This document shows positions 36,197 to 44,869 of a stretch of 64,000 nt of DNA, piece after piece; the stretch's first letter is position 1, and every line of letters begins with the position of its first letter. A model generated the notes under the pieces. The model searched no databases, was not told the DNA's origin, and was given only the letters and a program-made list of their open reading frames with translations. This stretch comes from Erythrobacter donghaensis (lineage in GTDB: Bacteria; Pseudomonadota; Alphaproteobacteria; Sphingomonadales; Sphingomonadaceae): the NCBI RefSeq assembly GCF_002155425.1, contig NZ_MUYG01000006.1:62001-126000 (forward strand), read 5' to 3'. Both the position numbers and the translations under genes were made by a program.

Positions 36197-36200
36197 GGGC

Positions 36201-36911
36201 CTACCATCCGGCGGATTGCGCCGCCATCCACACCGCGTTGAAGGCAAAATGGTGCGCGATTGCCGCCCTCAGCCCCAGCCGCGTCCGGGTGTAGGCGAGC
36301 AGCAATCCGCCAATGGTCTGCGGCAGCACCACCAGGAGGCCGAGCGGGTGGGTCAGCGTCTCGAAATTGCCGAAATGGATCGCCCCGAACAGCAGGGTGC
36401 TGCCCCACACAATCCAGTGGAAGTGGCGCACGAACCACTCCGGCACGCTGGCTTCGCTGTGGCGGGTGCGACGCCACTGGATCAGCGCGATAATCATTCC
36501 GGTAACCGTGCCTTTTGACAGCGGACCGCCATACTGATCGGGAAGGCTCTCGCTCACGATCAGCAGGGCCATCGCCGCCATCCCCCATGCCGCCAGCTTG
36601 AGAGTGGCGATGCGGCCTGTCAGCCAGCCGCGGAACAGCAGTTCTTCCAGCACCGGCGCAAGCAGCAGCGCTTCCATCCATTGCACAGCCAGGGTGCTGT
36701 CACTTTCCACCAGCGTCGGCATCGGCCCGCCCGTCGCGGTATTTCCCAGCAATGCCAAAGCCTTGACCGCCGCCAATCCGACCGTAAGGTCAAGCGCCAG
36801 CAGCACCAGCAACGCCGCCGCTGCCGGCCCTCCCCAGGCCATCGAACGAGGAGCGTAAGTCGGCCGCACAGCGAACTGCCCGATATCCGCCAGCCGTTCG
36901 CCCAAGGTCAT
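36201..36911 (-). CDS. CPBP-family intramembrane metalloprotease
   Basis: 236-residue membrane protein with six or more helices and the CPBP/Abi motifs: EELLFRGWL (the Glu-Glu-xxx-Arg site), FGAIHFGNFE (second-motif His) and HHFAFNAVW (third). Eukaryotic members cleave prenylated CAAX proteins; bacterial members act in bacteriocin immunity or unknown proteolysis. No bacteriocin gene is adjacent. ATG at 36911 gives normal length; the longer frame runs into yebC. Confidence 0.87.
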   Translation of the reverse strand: MTLGERLADIGQFAVRPTYAPRSMAWGGPAAAALLVLLALDLTVGLAAVKALALLGNTATGGPMPTLVESDSTLAVQWMEALLLAPVLEELLFRGWLTGRIATLKLAAWGMAAMALLIVSESLPDQYGGPLSKGTVTGMIIALIQWRRTRHSEASVPEWFVRHFHWIVWGSTLLFGAIHFGNFETLTHPLGLLVVLPQTIGGLLLAYTRTRLGLRAAIAHHFAFNAVWMAAQSAGW

Positions 36912-36990
36912 CGCACGCACCCTTGCATCCCCTGCGCCCCCCGGAGTAAGGCCCGCGCCACCATTTCCAACATTCCGGTGAAGTCGTCCA

Positions 36991-37734
36991 ATGGCAGGCC
37001 ATTCCAAGTTCAAGAACATCATGCACCGCAAGGGTGCGCAGGACAAGAAACGCGCGGCGATGTTCTCCAAGCTTTCGCGCGAGATCACCGTGGCGGCCAA
37101 GATGGGCATGCCCGATCCCGACATGAACCCGCGCCTGCGCCTCGCGGTCAACGCCGCCAAGGCACAGTCGATGCCCAAGGACAACATCCAGCGCGCGATC
37201 GACAAGGCCGCACAGGCGGGCGGCGAGGACTATATCGAGATGCGCTACGAGGGCTACGGCCCGGGCGGGGTTGCGCTGATCGTCGAGGCGCTGACCGACA
37301 ACCGCAACCGCACCGCCACCAACGTGCGCACCGCATTCAGCAAGAACGGCGGCAACCTCGGCAGCGAAGGCTCGGTGAGCCATGGCTTCGAACGTCGCGG
37401 GCTGATCGAATATTCGGCCGCTGCGGGCGATGAGGAGAAAGTCCTTGAAGCCGCTATCGAGGCGGGCGCGGATGATGTCGAAAGCTCGGAAGACGGCCAC
37501 ACCATCTGGACCGCCGCCGAAGACCTCCACGGCGTTGCGGGAGAACTCGAAAAGGTGCTCGGCCCGGCGGACAACGTGAAGCTCGCTTGGAAGCCCTCGC
37601 TCACCGTCGACGTCGACGAAGCGACCGCGACCACGCTGATGAAGCTGATCGACACGCTCGACGATGACGACGACGTCCAGACCGTGTGGGGGAATTACGA
37701 AATCTCCGACGAAGTGATGGAGAAGTTGGGCTGA
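36991..37734 (+). CDS. YebC/PmpR-family regulator (TACO1-like)
   Basis: 247-residue YebC protein. [22 protein letters not shown] is the family start, and [20 protein letters not shown] the middle block. Members bind DNA or help ribosomes through proline stretches. It lies just before ruvC, an arrangement shared with many bacteria. Confidence 0.96.
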   Translation: MAGHSKFKNIMHRKGAQDKKRAAMFSKLSREITVAAKMGMPDPDMNPRLRLAVNAAKAQSMPKDNIQRAIDKAAQAGGEDYIEMRYEGYGPGGVALIVEALTDNRNRTATNVRTAFSKNGGNLGSEGSVSHGFERRGLIEYSAAAGDEEKVLEAAIEAGADDVESSEDGHTIWTAAEDLHGVAGELEKVLGPADNVKLAWKPSLTVDVDEATATTLMKLIDTLDDDDDVQTVWGNYEISDEVMEKLG

Positions 37735-37827
37735 AGCTGCGCGAGTGGCTTCTGGCAATGGCACTGGCGGCCACTTTCCTCCTTGCGATGCTGTGGCGCC
37801 TTGGCTTCAGGGTCGGGCTGTAACTGC

Positions 37828-38301
37828 GTGCTGATCCTCGGCCTCGATCCTTCGCTGTCCTCGACCGGTTGGGGCGTGATCCGCAGCGAGGGCGCGCGGA
37901 TCAGCCATGTCGCCAACGGGCAGATCAAGACCGACCCGCGAGCCCCCATGGCCGACCGGCTGGCGGCGCTTCAGGCAGGGCTGGCGGCGGTGATCGCCGA
38001 ACATCGGCCCACCCGCGCGGCGGCGGAGGAAATCTTCGTCAACAAGAACCCGCAATCGACGCTCAAGCTCGCCCAAGCGCGCGGCGTGGTGCTGGCGGCC
38101 TGCGGAGCGGCCCGGCTGACGGTCAACGAACACGCCGCGCGGCTGGTCAAGAAAGCGGTCACCGGCACCGGGGCGGCGGAAAAGACGCAAGTCGCGGCGA
38201 TGGTGAAGGTGCTGCTACCCGGCGTGCAGATCGCGGGGAGTGATGCCGCCGACGCGCTCGCCGTGGCGATTGCCGACGCGCATCTGGGAAAACGCCCTTG
38301 A
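37828..38301 (+). CDS. ruvC: Holliday junction resolvase RuvC
   Basis: 157-residue endodeoxyribonuclease that resolves Holliday junctions with RuvAB. ILGLDPSLSSTGWG carries the first catalytic Asp, AAEEIFVNKNPQSTLKLAQARG the Glu, and SDAADALAVAIADAH the C-terminal Asp pair. The start is a GTG, and no strong ribosome-binding site precedes it. A longer in-frame start at 37783 adds non-family sequence. No ruvA or ruvB gene follows; a repeat element does. Confidence 0.95.
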   Translation: MLILGLDPSLSSTGWGVIRSEGARISHVANGQIKTDPRAPMADRLAALQAGLAAVIAEHRPTRAAAEEIFVNKNPQSTLKLAQARGVVLAACGAARLTVNEHAARLVKKAVTGTGAAEKTQVAAMVKVLLPGVQIAGSDAADALAVAIADAHLGKRP

Positions 38302-38302
38302 C

Positions 38303-38395
38303 CCGTTCGCCCTGAGCTTGTCGAAGGGCAGCACTTCCTTACCGCTCTGCGCTCCGAAGTGAAAAGCAGGGCTTCGACAGGCTCAGCCCGAACGG
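38303..38395. repeat. Dispersed inverted-repeat element after ruvC
   Basis: Arms at about 38303-38329 and 38369-38395 are imperfect inverted copies built around CCGTTCG, CTGAGC and TGTCGAAG. This pattern, with CTTCGACAGGCTCAG on one side, is a frequent intergenic repeat in sphingomonads and other proteobacteria. It begins two bases after the ruvC stop and could end its transcript. Confidence 0.8.
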
Positions 38396-38403
38396 AGTTA
38401 AGA

Positions 38404-38751
38404 GTGATCCACCTCTATGGCATCCCCAACTGCGACACGGTCAAGAAGGCCCGCACGTGGCTCGACGCGCAGGGCAGAGCCTATACCTTCCACGATTACA
38501 AGAAGGAGGGGGCGGAGCCCGAGCGCATTGCCGGCTGGATCGCCGCAGCGGGGCTGGATGTGGTGGTGAACCGCAAGGGCGCGACCTACCGCGCGCTGTC
38601 CGATGACAACAAGGCGCGCGCCGCGGATGCGGCCACCGCCCCCGCGCTGCTCGCCGCCAATGCATCAGTGATCAAACGGCCGATCGTGGAGCATGACGGA
38701 GGCATCCTCGTCGGCTTCAAGCCCGAGGAATGGGCCGCCGCGCTCGGCTAA
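38404..38751 (+). CDS. ArsC/YffB-family (Spx-like) protein
   Basis: 115-residue thioredoxin-fold protein. HLYGIPNCDTVKKARTWLD holds the single active-site Cys, and FHDYKKEGAEPERIAGW and IKRPIVEHDGGILVGFKPEEW are the family blocks. It is nearer to YffB than to true arsenate reductases, so arsenate reduction should not be assumed. The start is GTG. It is followed after 14 bases by pnuC. Confidence 0.9.
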   Translation: MIHLYGIPNCDTVKKARTWLDAQGRAYTFHDYKKEGAEPERIAGWIAAAGLDVVVNRKGATYRALSDDNKARAADAATAPALLAANASVIKRPIVEHDGGILVGFKPEEWAAALG

Positions 38752-38765
38752 GCCACACGCCCGAA

Positions 38766-39341
38766 ATGAACCCGCTCGAGATCATCGCCGTTGCGCTCGG
38801 CATTGCCAATGTCGGCCTGCTGGTGCGCCGGTCGATCTGGAACTACCCCTTCGGCATGGCGATGGTGGCGCTCTATTCCGTCATCTTCGCCGAGGCGCGG
38901 CTCTATGGCGAGGCGGGGCTGCAGGTGTTCTTCTTCGTCGTGCAGGGCTGGGGCTGGTGGCTGTGGGCGCGCGCCGGGGGGGTGGCGCAGGTGGTGAGCG
39001 TGCACTGGATGGACTGGCGCGCGCGGCTGGCCGCGCTGGCGCTGGTCGCGGTTTCGAGCATCGGTATCGGATGGGCGATGGCGCGCTTCACCGATGCGGC
39101 GCTGCCCTATGCCGATGCGACCATCGCGGGCGCGAGCGTGGTGGCGCAGGTGCTGCTGGGCTTGCGCCGGGTAGAGAACTGGGCGCTGTGGATCGCGATC
39201 GATGTGCTGTCGATCGGGGTCTACCTCAACCGCGAGCTTTACCTGACCGCGGGGCTCTATGTGGTGTTCCTCGCGCTGGCGGGCGCGGGGCTCGTCCAAT
39301 GGGCGAAGGCCGCGCGCAGTGGTGAGGCCATCGTCGCGTGA
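38766..39341 (+). CDS. pnuC: Nicotinamide riboside transporter PnuC
   Basis: 191-residue membrane protein with seven helices. SIWNYPFGMAMVALY and FFFVVQGWGWWLWARAGG are the PnuC signature, including the aromatic substrate-binding residues. PnuC lets nicotinamide riboside diffuse in, and trapping is done by the kinase of NadR. The stop overlaps the nadR start (GTGA), which strongly supports an NAD-salvage operon. Confidence 0.95.
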   Translation: MNPLEIIAVALGIANVGLLVRRSIWNYPFGMAMVALYSVIFAEARLYGEAGLQVFFFVVQGWGWWLWARAGGVAQVVSVHWMDWRARLAALALVAVSSIGIGWAMARFTDAALPYADATIAGASVVAQVLLGLRRVENWALWIAIDVLSIGVYLNRELYLTAGLYVVFLALAGAGLVQWAKAARSGEAIVA

Positions 39342-40312
39342 CGAAGCGCGGCTTCCTGCTCGGCAAGTTCATGCCCCCGCACGCGGGGCACTTGGCGCTG
39401 ATCCACGCCGCGCGGGCGCTGGTGGACGAGCTGACGGTGCTGGTATGCTGGCTGCCGGACGACCCTATCGCAGGCGAGGCGCGGCTCCGATGGATGAAGG
39501 GCCTCGCCCCCGATTGCCGGGTGGTGGGGCATGGCGACATCGTACCGCAGACCCCGGAGGACTCCCCCGACTTCTGGCCGATCTGGCGCGGGATCGTCGC
39601 TGCCGCACACCCCGAACCCATCGACTATCTCTTTGCGGGCGAGGATTACGGGGCGGAGCTGGCGCGGCAGGTGGGCGGGCTGTTCGTGCCGCTCGGGGGC
39701 CGGGTGCTGGGGCTGACGGAGGATCCGCTATCGGGCCTCTCGGCCAGCGCGGTGCGGGCCGATCCGGCGGCGCATTGGGCCTTCCTCCCCAAGCCCGTGC
39801 AGGCGCATTACCGCCGCACCGTCTGCCTCCACGGCGCGGAGAGCACCGGCAAGACCACCCTCGCTGCCGCGCTCGCCAGAGATACCGGCGCGCTCACCGT
39901 CGGCGAATATGGCCGCAGCCATTGCGAAGCGCACCGCGAACCGCTGACGCTCGACGACTTGCTCCTCATCGGCCGCGCCCAGACCGCAATGATAGCCGCC
40001 GCCGCCGAATGGGCCGGGCCGCTGTTGATCGCCGATACTGATGCGCTGATGACCGCGGCGTGGACCGAGATGCTGCTCGGCATGCGCCCCGCCGAACTGA
40101 TGGAAGCGCCCAAGGCCGATCTCTACCTGCTGCTCGAACCCGATCTGCCATGGGTGGACGACGGCACCCGCTTCTTCAGCGACCCGGCAGACCGTCACAG
40201 GTTTGCAAGGATCGTGGAGCAGGTGCTGCTCGATGCAGGCGCGCCTTTCGTGCGGATCGCCGGGCAGGGAGACGAACGGCTCACCGCCGCGTTAGGAGCA
40301 ATCGATGTTTAA
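39338..40312 (+). CDS. nadR: NadR-like NMN adenylyltransferase / nicotinamide riboside kinase
   Basis: 324-residue bifunctional enzyme. The N-terminal nucleotidyltransferase has GKFMPPHAGHLALI (HxGH) and LSASAVR (the ISSSxxR-like site). The C-terminal kinase has the P-loop GAESTGKTTL around residue 170. The helix-turn-helix repressor domain of enterobacterial NadR is missing. With PnuC it imports and converts nicotinamide riboside to NMN and NAD. The start is GTG. Confidence 0.93.
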   Translation: MTKRGFLLGKFMPPHAGHLALIHAARALVDELTVLVCWLPDDPIAGEARLRWMKGLAPDCRVVGHGDIVPQTPEDSPDFWPIWRGIVAAAHPEPIDYLFAGEDYGAELARQVGGLFVPLGGRVLGLTEDPLSGLSASAVRADPAAHWAFLPKPVQAHYRRTVCLHGAESTGKTTLAAALARDTGALTVGEYGRSHCEAHREPLTLDDLLLIGRAQTAMIAAAAEWAGPLLIADTDALMTAAWTEMLLGMRPAELMEAPKADLYLLLEPDLPWVDDGTRFFSDPADRHRFARIVEQVLLDAGAPFVRIAGQGDERLTAALGAIDV

Positions 40313-41336
40313 GCCCCGCCTGATCCTTGCCGCGCTGCTCGCAGCGGCCTCTCCGGCGCTGGCGCAGGGAGACGATATGCTGATCATCGCCCACCGCGGC
40401 GCGAGTGCCGAGCGGCCCGAACATACGCTGGCCGCCTATGAACGCGCGATCGATCAGGGGGCGGATTACATCGAGCCCGATCTGGTCGCGACCAAGGATC
40501 TGGTGCTGGTGGCGCGGCACGAGAACGAGCTTTCGGGCACCACTGATGTCGCGCGCCGCGAGGAGTTTGAAGACCGCCGCCGCGAAAAGACCATCGACGG
40601 TCGGCTGGTCGCGGGATGGTTTGCCGAGGACTTCACCCTCGCCGAACTGCGCACCTTGCGCGTCAAGGAGCGTGTCCCCTCGCTGCGCCCCGCCAATGCG
40701 CGCTTCGACGGGCTCTGGCAGGTGCCGACGCTTACCGACATCGTCGCGCTGGTGCGCGCCAAGGAGGCCGAGACCGGGCGGCGGATCGGCCTCTATCCCG
40801 AGCTCAAGCATCCCAATTTCCTGCTCCAGAGCGAAGACATCGACCTTGTCGACCTGCTGCTGCGCGAGTTCGGGGCGCTCGGGATCAAGCCCGAAGACCC
40901 GGTGTTCATCCAGAGCTTCGAAATCGCGCCGCTGCAGCGCCTCAAGCAGCGAGGCGGTGGGTTCCGGCTGGTGCAGCTGATCGAGCCACTCGGCGGCCCG
41001 GCGGATGAACCGTCGATGCGCTATGCCGAGATGGTGACGCCCACTGGGCTCGCCGAAGTGGCGAAATATGCCGACGCGGTGGGGGCGCATATCGGAATGG
41101 TGCTCGCCCCCGAGGGCACGCCGACATCGCTGGTGACGGATGCGAAGGCGGCGGGGCTCGACGTGCACGCTTGGACGATCCGCCCCGAGAATGACTTCCT
41201 GCCCGCAATGCTGCGCACGGGCGACGACCCGAGGGGCAAGGGCTGCGGCGACGTGAAGCTTGCCGCACTGCTCAAGGCGGCGGGCGTAGCGGGGGTGTTC
41301 TCCGATGGGCCGCTGAAGGGGCGCAACTGCCCCTGA
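40305..41336 (+). CDS. glpQ: Periplasmic glycerophosphodiester phosphodiesterase
   Basis: 343-residue GlpQ-type enzyme with a signal peptide (cleaved after ALAQ). It hydrolyses glycerophosphodiesters to glycerol-3-phosphate. IIAHRGASAERPEHTLAAYERAIDQGADYIEPDL carries the catalytic His and the metal Glu/Asp; ARHENELSGTTD carries the second His. LYPELKHP and HAWTIRPEN complete the family blocks. It overlaps nadR by eight bases, an operon link of unclear meaning. Confidence 0.94.
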   Translation: MFKPRLILAALLAAASPALAQGDDMLIIAHRGASAERPEHTLAAYERAIDQGADYIEPDLVATKDLVLVARHENELSGTTDVARREEFEDRRREKTIDGRLVAGWFAEDFTLAELRTLRVKERVPSLRPANARFDGLWQVPTLTDIVALVRAKEAETGRRIGLYPELKHPNFLLQSEDIDLVDLLLREFGALGIKPEDPVFIQSFEIAPLQRLKQRGGGFRLVQLIEPLGGPADEPSMRYAEMVTPTGLAEVAKYADAVGAHIGMVLAPEGTPTSLVTDAKAAGLDVHAWTIRPENDFLPAMLRTGDDPRGKGCGDVKLAALLKAAGVAGVFSDGPLKGRNCP

Positions 41337-41392
41337 TCGCCATCTGGGCGCAGGTGCCGGACAACGATTTCTTCACCGTTTCAGCCTATTAA

Positions 41393-41418
41393 GACCCTCC
41401 AACTTGCTTGAGGGGGTC
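41393..41418 (+). promoter_or_regulatory. Hairpin covering the ribosome-binding site of the next gene
   Basis: GACCCTC (41393-41399) can pair with GAGGGGGTC (41410-41418) apart from a small bulge. The right arm contains the GAGGGGG ribosome-binding site of the lipoprotein gene starting at 41424. The structure could limit its translation. Prediction from the sequence only. Confidence 0.35.
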
Positions 41419-41423
41419 GCAGA

Positions 41424-41795
41424 ATGAAACAGGTCTGGCTTCTGGCCGCAATGGCGCTCGTCACGGGATGCGGCGGGCCCCAGACGCTCGATGAGGCGCT
41501 AGAGAGCGCGGCGAAGCATTTCAACAACCGCGGCACGGGGATGCTGTCGAATGAATTCAAATCGTCGCGGGTTGAGGCTGCGGTGAGCGGCGGGAACATG
41601 CTGGTGCTGCGTGTCCTCGACACGCCGACCGGCAATGCCACGCTCGATTCCGTCGTCGCCCGCGAGACCCTGGGCCCGCGCCTGTGCGACATGAGCCGGG
41701 TGCGCAATGTTCTGGCAAAGGGCGGCACGCTGCGGGTCGAGATCGTCTCGAACATCGGGGTCGAGGCGACCTCGTTCCAGATGGCGAAATGCTGA
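41424..41795 (+). CDS. Hypothetical lipoprotein
   Basis: 123-residue protein with a lipobox VTGC (lipidated Cys at residue 16) and a small mature domain containing three further Cys including the last residue. I recognise no family. It converges with ubiG, four bases away. Start codon supported by GAGGGGG seven bases upstream. Confidence 0.75.
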   Translation: MKQVWLLAAMALVTGCGGPQTLDEALESAAKHFNNRGTGMLSNEFKSSRVEAAVSGGNMLVLRVLDTPTGNATLDSVVARETLGPRLCDMSRVRNVLAKGGTLRVEIVSNIGVEATSFQMAKC

Positions 41796-41799
41796 GCCG

Positions 41800-42537
41800 C
41801 TAGGCCCGCCGCGCGCTGAGGATGTAGTTGAGCGCCATGTCGTCGGACAGGTGCAGCCCCTTGCCGGGCCGCCACGCGATGCCGCGCTTCGCCGTCACCG
41901 TCAGGCCGACCTCGGCCAGCAGCGCTTCGAGTTCATCGGGGGTAACGAAGTCGCTCCAGTGGTGCGTTCCCTTGGGGACATATCCCACCGCCTCCGCCGC
42001 GCCGACCAGCAGCACGCGGCTGGCGGCGGTGCGGTTGGGGGTGGACATGACCAGCAGGCCATCGGGGGCCAGCCGCGCCGCGACATCGCGCAGGAAGGCG
42101 GGCTTGTCTGCCACGTGCTCGATCACCTCGACGCTGGTGACCAGATCGAACTGGCCGATATCGAGCGTCGCAACCTCGCCCGCCATGTAGCGGATATCGA
42201 GGCCCACCCCCTCGGCATGGGCCGCCGCTGCAGCGACATTCTCTGCCGCCGCATCAACGCCCGTCACCGCACCGCCCAGTCGGGCGAGCGGTTCGCACAG
42301 CAGCCCTGCCCCGCAGCCGATATCGAGCGCGCTCTTGCCCGCCAGCGGCTTGGCGGCAACCCGCGCATCAGGCCAATGCGCATCGATCGCGTCCCGCACG
42401 AAGGCGAGGCGCACCGGGTTCACCTGATGGAGCGAGGCCATCGGGCCTTTCGGATTCCACCAGTCGCGCGCCAGCTTTGCGAAAAAATCTGCCTCTTCGG
42501 GGCGGATTGTAACATTCGGAATGTTTGCGTTTCCCAT
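41800..42537 (-). CDS. ubiG: UbiG: 3-demethylubiquinol / polyprenyl-dihydroxybenzoate O-methyltransferase
   Basis: 245-residue SAM methyltransferase that does both O-methylations of ubiquinone synthesis. WWNPKGPMASLHQVNPVRL is the UbiG-specific start, ALDIGCGAGLLCEPLARLG the SAM motif, and ITSVEVIEHV-like VTSVEVIEHVADKP the next block. It is divergent from lysC. Confidence 0.96.
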   Translation of the reverse strand: MGNANIPNVTIRPEEADFFAKLARDWWNPKGPMASLHQVNPVRLAFVRDAIDAHWPDARVAAKPLAGKSALDIGCGAGLLCEPLARLGGAVTGVDAAAENVAAAAAHAEGVGLDIRYMAGEVATLDIGQFDLVTSVEVIEHVADKPAFLRDVAARLAPDGLLVMSTPNRTAASRVLLVGAAEAVGYVPKGTHHWSDFVTPDELEALLAEVGLTVTAKRGIAWRPGKGLHLSDDMALNYILSARRA

Positions 42538-42586
42538 GAACCCCCCCTAACAGCGCGCGCGAACACTCACCAGCAGGAGCTTTCTC

Positions 42587-43858
42587 TTGGCCCGCATCGT
42601 GATGAAATTCGGCGGTACCTCGATGGCCGGGACGGAGCGCATCCGCCGCGTCGCCAATATCGTGCGCGCGCAGGCGGCGCGCGGCGATCAGGTGGCGGTG
42701 GTGGTCAGCGCGATGGCGGGCGAGACCGACCGGCTGGTCAATTTCTGCCGCGAGGCCAATCCGCTCTATGACCCCGCCGAATACGACGTCGTCGTCGCCA
42801 GCGGAGAGCAGGTGACAAGCGGCCTGCTGGCGCTGACCTTGCAAGCTTTGGGCTGCAAGGCGCGCAGCTGGCTCGGCTGGCAATTGCCGATCCACACCAT
42901 CGAAGCCCACGCCAAGGCGCGGGTCGAATCGATTGATGCGGACGCGCTGCTCGCCTCGATGGAAGCGGGCGAGATCGCCGTCATCCCCGGCTTTCAGGGG
43001 CTTTCGGAAGACAATCGTGTCACCACGCTGGGGCGCGGGGGTTCGGACACTTCGGCGGTGGCGGTGGCGGCGGCGATCAAGGCGGACCGCTGCGACATCT
43101 ACACCGACGTCGACGGCGTCTACACCACCGACCCGCGCATCGTCGCAAAGGCGAAGAAGCAGAAGGCGGTGACCTACGAGGAAATGCTCGAACTCGCCAG
43201 CGTAGGGGCCAAGGTGCTCCAGACCCGCTCGGTCGGCCTTGCCATGAAGGAAAAGGTGCGGGTGCAGGTGCTTTCGAGCTTTATCGGCGAGGGCGCGCCG
43301 CCTGCCGACGATCTTCCGGGGACGATGATCGTCTCGGAAGCTGAAATGGACGAATTGGTGGAGAAGGGCCTGATGGAACGCCAGCTTGTGACCGGCATCG
43401 CGCATGACAAGAACGAGGCGAAGGTGATCCTCACCCGTGTGCCCGACCGTCCGGGCGCGGTGGCGAACATCTTCGAACCGCTCGCTGCGGCCTCGATCAA
43501 TGTCGACATGATCATTCAAAACGTCGGCCGCGACAAGGGCGAGACCGACGTGACCTTCACCGTGCCGCAGACCGATCTCGCCCGCGCGCAGGCGCTGCTG
43601 GAAGACCGGCGCGGGGAGATCGGCTTCAACCGCATCATCACCGACAGCAAGATCGCCAAGATCTCTGTCGTCGGCGTAGGCATGAAGAGCCACGCGGGCG
43701 TTGCGTCCTCGATGTTCCGCGCGCTGTCGGATCGCGGGATCAACATTCAGGCAATCAGCACCTCCGAAATCAAGATCAGCGTGATGATCGACGAGGACGA
43801 GACCGAACTCGCCGTGCGCGTGCTGCACACAGCCTATGGGCTGGACGCGAAGGACTGA
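42587..43858 (+). CDS. lysC: Aspartate kinase
   Basis: 423-residue aspartokinase that starts the lysine, threonine and methionine branch. IVMKFGGTSMAGTERI is the N-terminal kinase signature, TLGRGGSDTSAVAVAAA the catalytic loop and CDIYTDVDGVYTTDPRIV the aspartate-binding block. Two C-terminal ACT domains (from about residue 265) should give feedback control. The start is TTG, supported by AGGAG seven bases upstream. The end overlaps a convergent membrane-protein gene by 25 bases. Confidence 0.97.
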   Translation: MARIVMKFGGTSMAGTERIRRVANIVRAQAARGDQVAVVVSAMAGETDRLVNFCREANPLYDPAEYDVVVASGEQVTSGLLALTLQALGCKARSWLGWQLPIHTIEAHAKARVESIDADALLASMEAGEIAVIPGFQGLSEDNRVTTLGRGGSDTSAVAVAAAIKADRCDIYTDVDGVYTTDPRIVAKAKKQKAVTYEEMLELASVGAKVLQTRSVGLAMKEKVRVQVLSSFIGEGAPPADDLPGTMIVSEAEMDELVEKGLMERQLVTGIAHDKNEAKVILTRVPDRPGAVANIFEPLAAASINVDMIIQNVGRDKGETDVTFTVPQTDLARAQALLEDRRGEIGFNRIITDSKIAKISVVGVGMKSHAGVASSMFRALSDRGINIQAISTSEIKISVMIDEDETELAVRVLHTAYGLDAKD

Positions 43859-44730
43859 TCGAGGTCCGGCAGCGCCAACCAGCGGCCCAGCTGCGCATAG
43901 GGGTGCTCGCCATCGCGGGAGGGACCCGTGCGGCGCTCGGTCATGGCGAGCGCGAAGGGGCCGTTGCCGAAAGCGGCATCGCTGCTGAGATATGACGGGA
44001 GCAGCAAGGGCGGGATGATCGGCACGCCGACGGCCGCGCTGGTGCGACGCGCAATCACCGCGCGCCCGCGCAGGATTTCGCCCGCCACCGGGCGCAAGGT
44101 GTAGTCGGCGCTGGCGAGCGGAGCGTCTTGCACCAGTCGCTCGGGCCCGGCGAGCCGCGCTTGCCACAGTGCCTCCACCGCACCGCTATCACCCCCGGCC
44201 CCGGCCCATTCGACCAGCCCGCCCGGACCGCGCGGCTGCACCACTCTGGCAGGATCGGCGGCGTTGCTGGGAACAAGACGGAAGGTCGCGGCGCCCTCCG
44301 GATCGGCGATCGTCACCGACGTCACCGCGTCGATGGCAAGCACGGCGAGACACAGATCATCGCAGGCCCTTTCGGAGAAGGCATAGTCCTCCTCGATCCG
44401 CACATCGCCGGACAGGGCGATCCGCTCGGGCGGGGTAATGTCGGGGACCGCAGCGCGCCGATCATGCTCGGCGATTGCGGCCAAGCGCAGCGGCAGCACC
44501 GCGAGGCTCGCCACCCCCACGACGATCACCAGCGCCGCCGCGCGCGCCAGCCCTACCCCTCGGACCGGCAGCAGCGCCGACACGCCCCAGATCGCCAGCA
44601 GATAGAGGAACAGCGTCGGCATCAGCAGCAGCAACCCGACCGGCGGGATGAAGGCAAAGAAACCGATCACGTCCCCTACCAGCAGCGCCAGCAGCGACAG
44701 CACCCCCGTTACGATAACCGCCCACTTCAT
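43834..44730 (-). CDS. Hypothetical membrane protein
   Basis: 298-residue protein with three or four hydrophobic segments in the first 90 residues and a large soluble C-terminal part that holds two Cys close together (ERACDDLCLA). No family recognised. The end overlaps lysC on the other strand. Codon pattern and length support a real gene. Confidence 0.72.
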   Translation of the reverse strand: MKWAVIVTGVLSLLALLVGDVIGFFAFIPPVGLLLLMPTLFLYLLAIWGVSALLPVRGVGLARAAALVIVVGVASLAVLPLRLAAIAEHDRRAAVPDITPPERIALSGDVRIEEDYAFSERACDDLCLAVLAIDAVTSVTIADPEGAATFRLVPSNAADPARVVQPRGPGGLVEWAGAGGDSGAVEALWQARLAGPERLVQDAPLASADYTLRPVAGEILRGRAVIARRTSAAVGVPIIPPLLLPSYLSSDAAFGNGPFALAMTERRTGPSRDGEHPYAQLGRWLALPDLDQSFASSP

Positions 44731-44783
44731 TCGCTAACGCTCTCCGGCTCCCGTTAGCCGAAAGGTAGTGCGGTTCATCGATA

Positions 44784-44791
44784 TTAACCAT
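44784..44791 (+). promoter_or_regulatory. Possible CtrA half-site (TTAACCAT)
   Basis: TTAACCAT is the known half-site form recognised by CtrA-like regulators in alphaproteobacteria. It lies in the divergent gap about 80 bases before the PilZ-XRE gene. A single eight-base match can be chance. Confidence 0.35.
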
Positions 44792-44869
44792 CTCTGGTGA
44801 GACTGCCTTAACTTTTGCGGCCGGATTCTGTGCGCGTCTTCTCCTGCCGGAACCGAAAGGGCGCATACC

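Noticed and set aside
36201..36911. CPBP protease as lasso immunity gene
   Set aside because: It is about 17 kb from the cluster and near housekeeping genes; no link.
37758..37823. Tiny hydrophobic frame (MALAATFLLAMLWRLGFRVGL region) between yebC and ruvC
   Set aside because: 21 codons, no ribosome-binding site; it could be a small membrane peptide but nothing beyond hydrophobicity supports it.
38404..38751. Arsenate reductase
   Set aside because: The sequence is closer to the YffB branch and has no ars neighbours.
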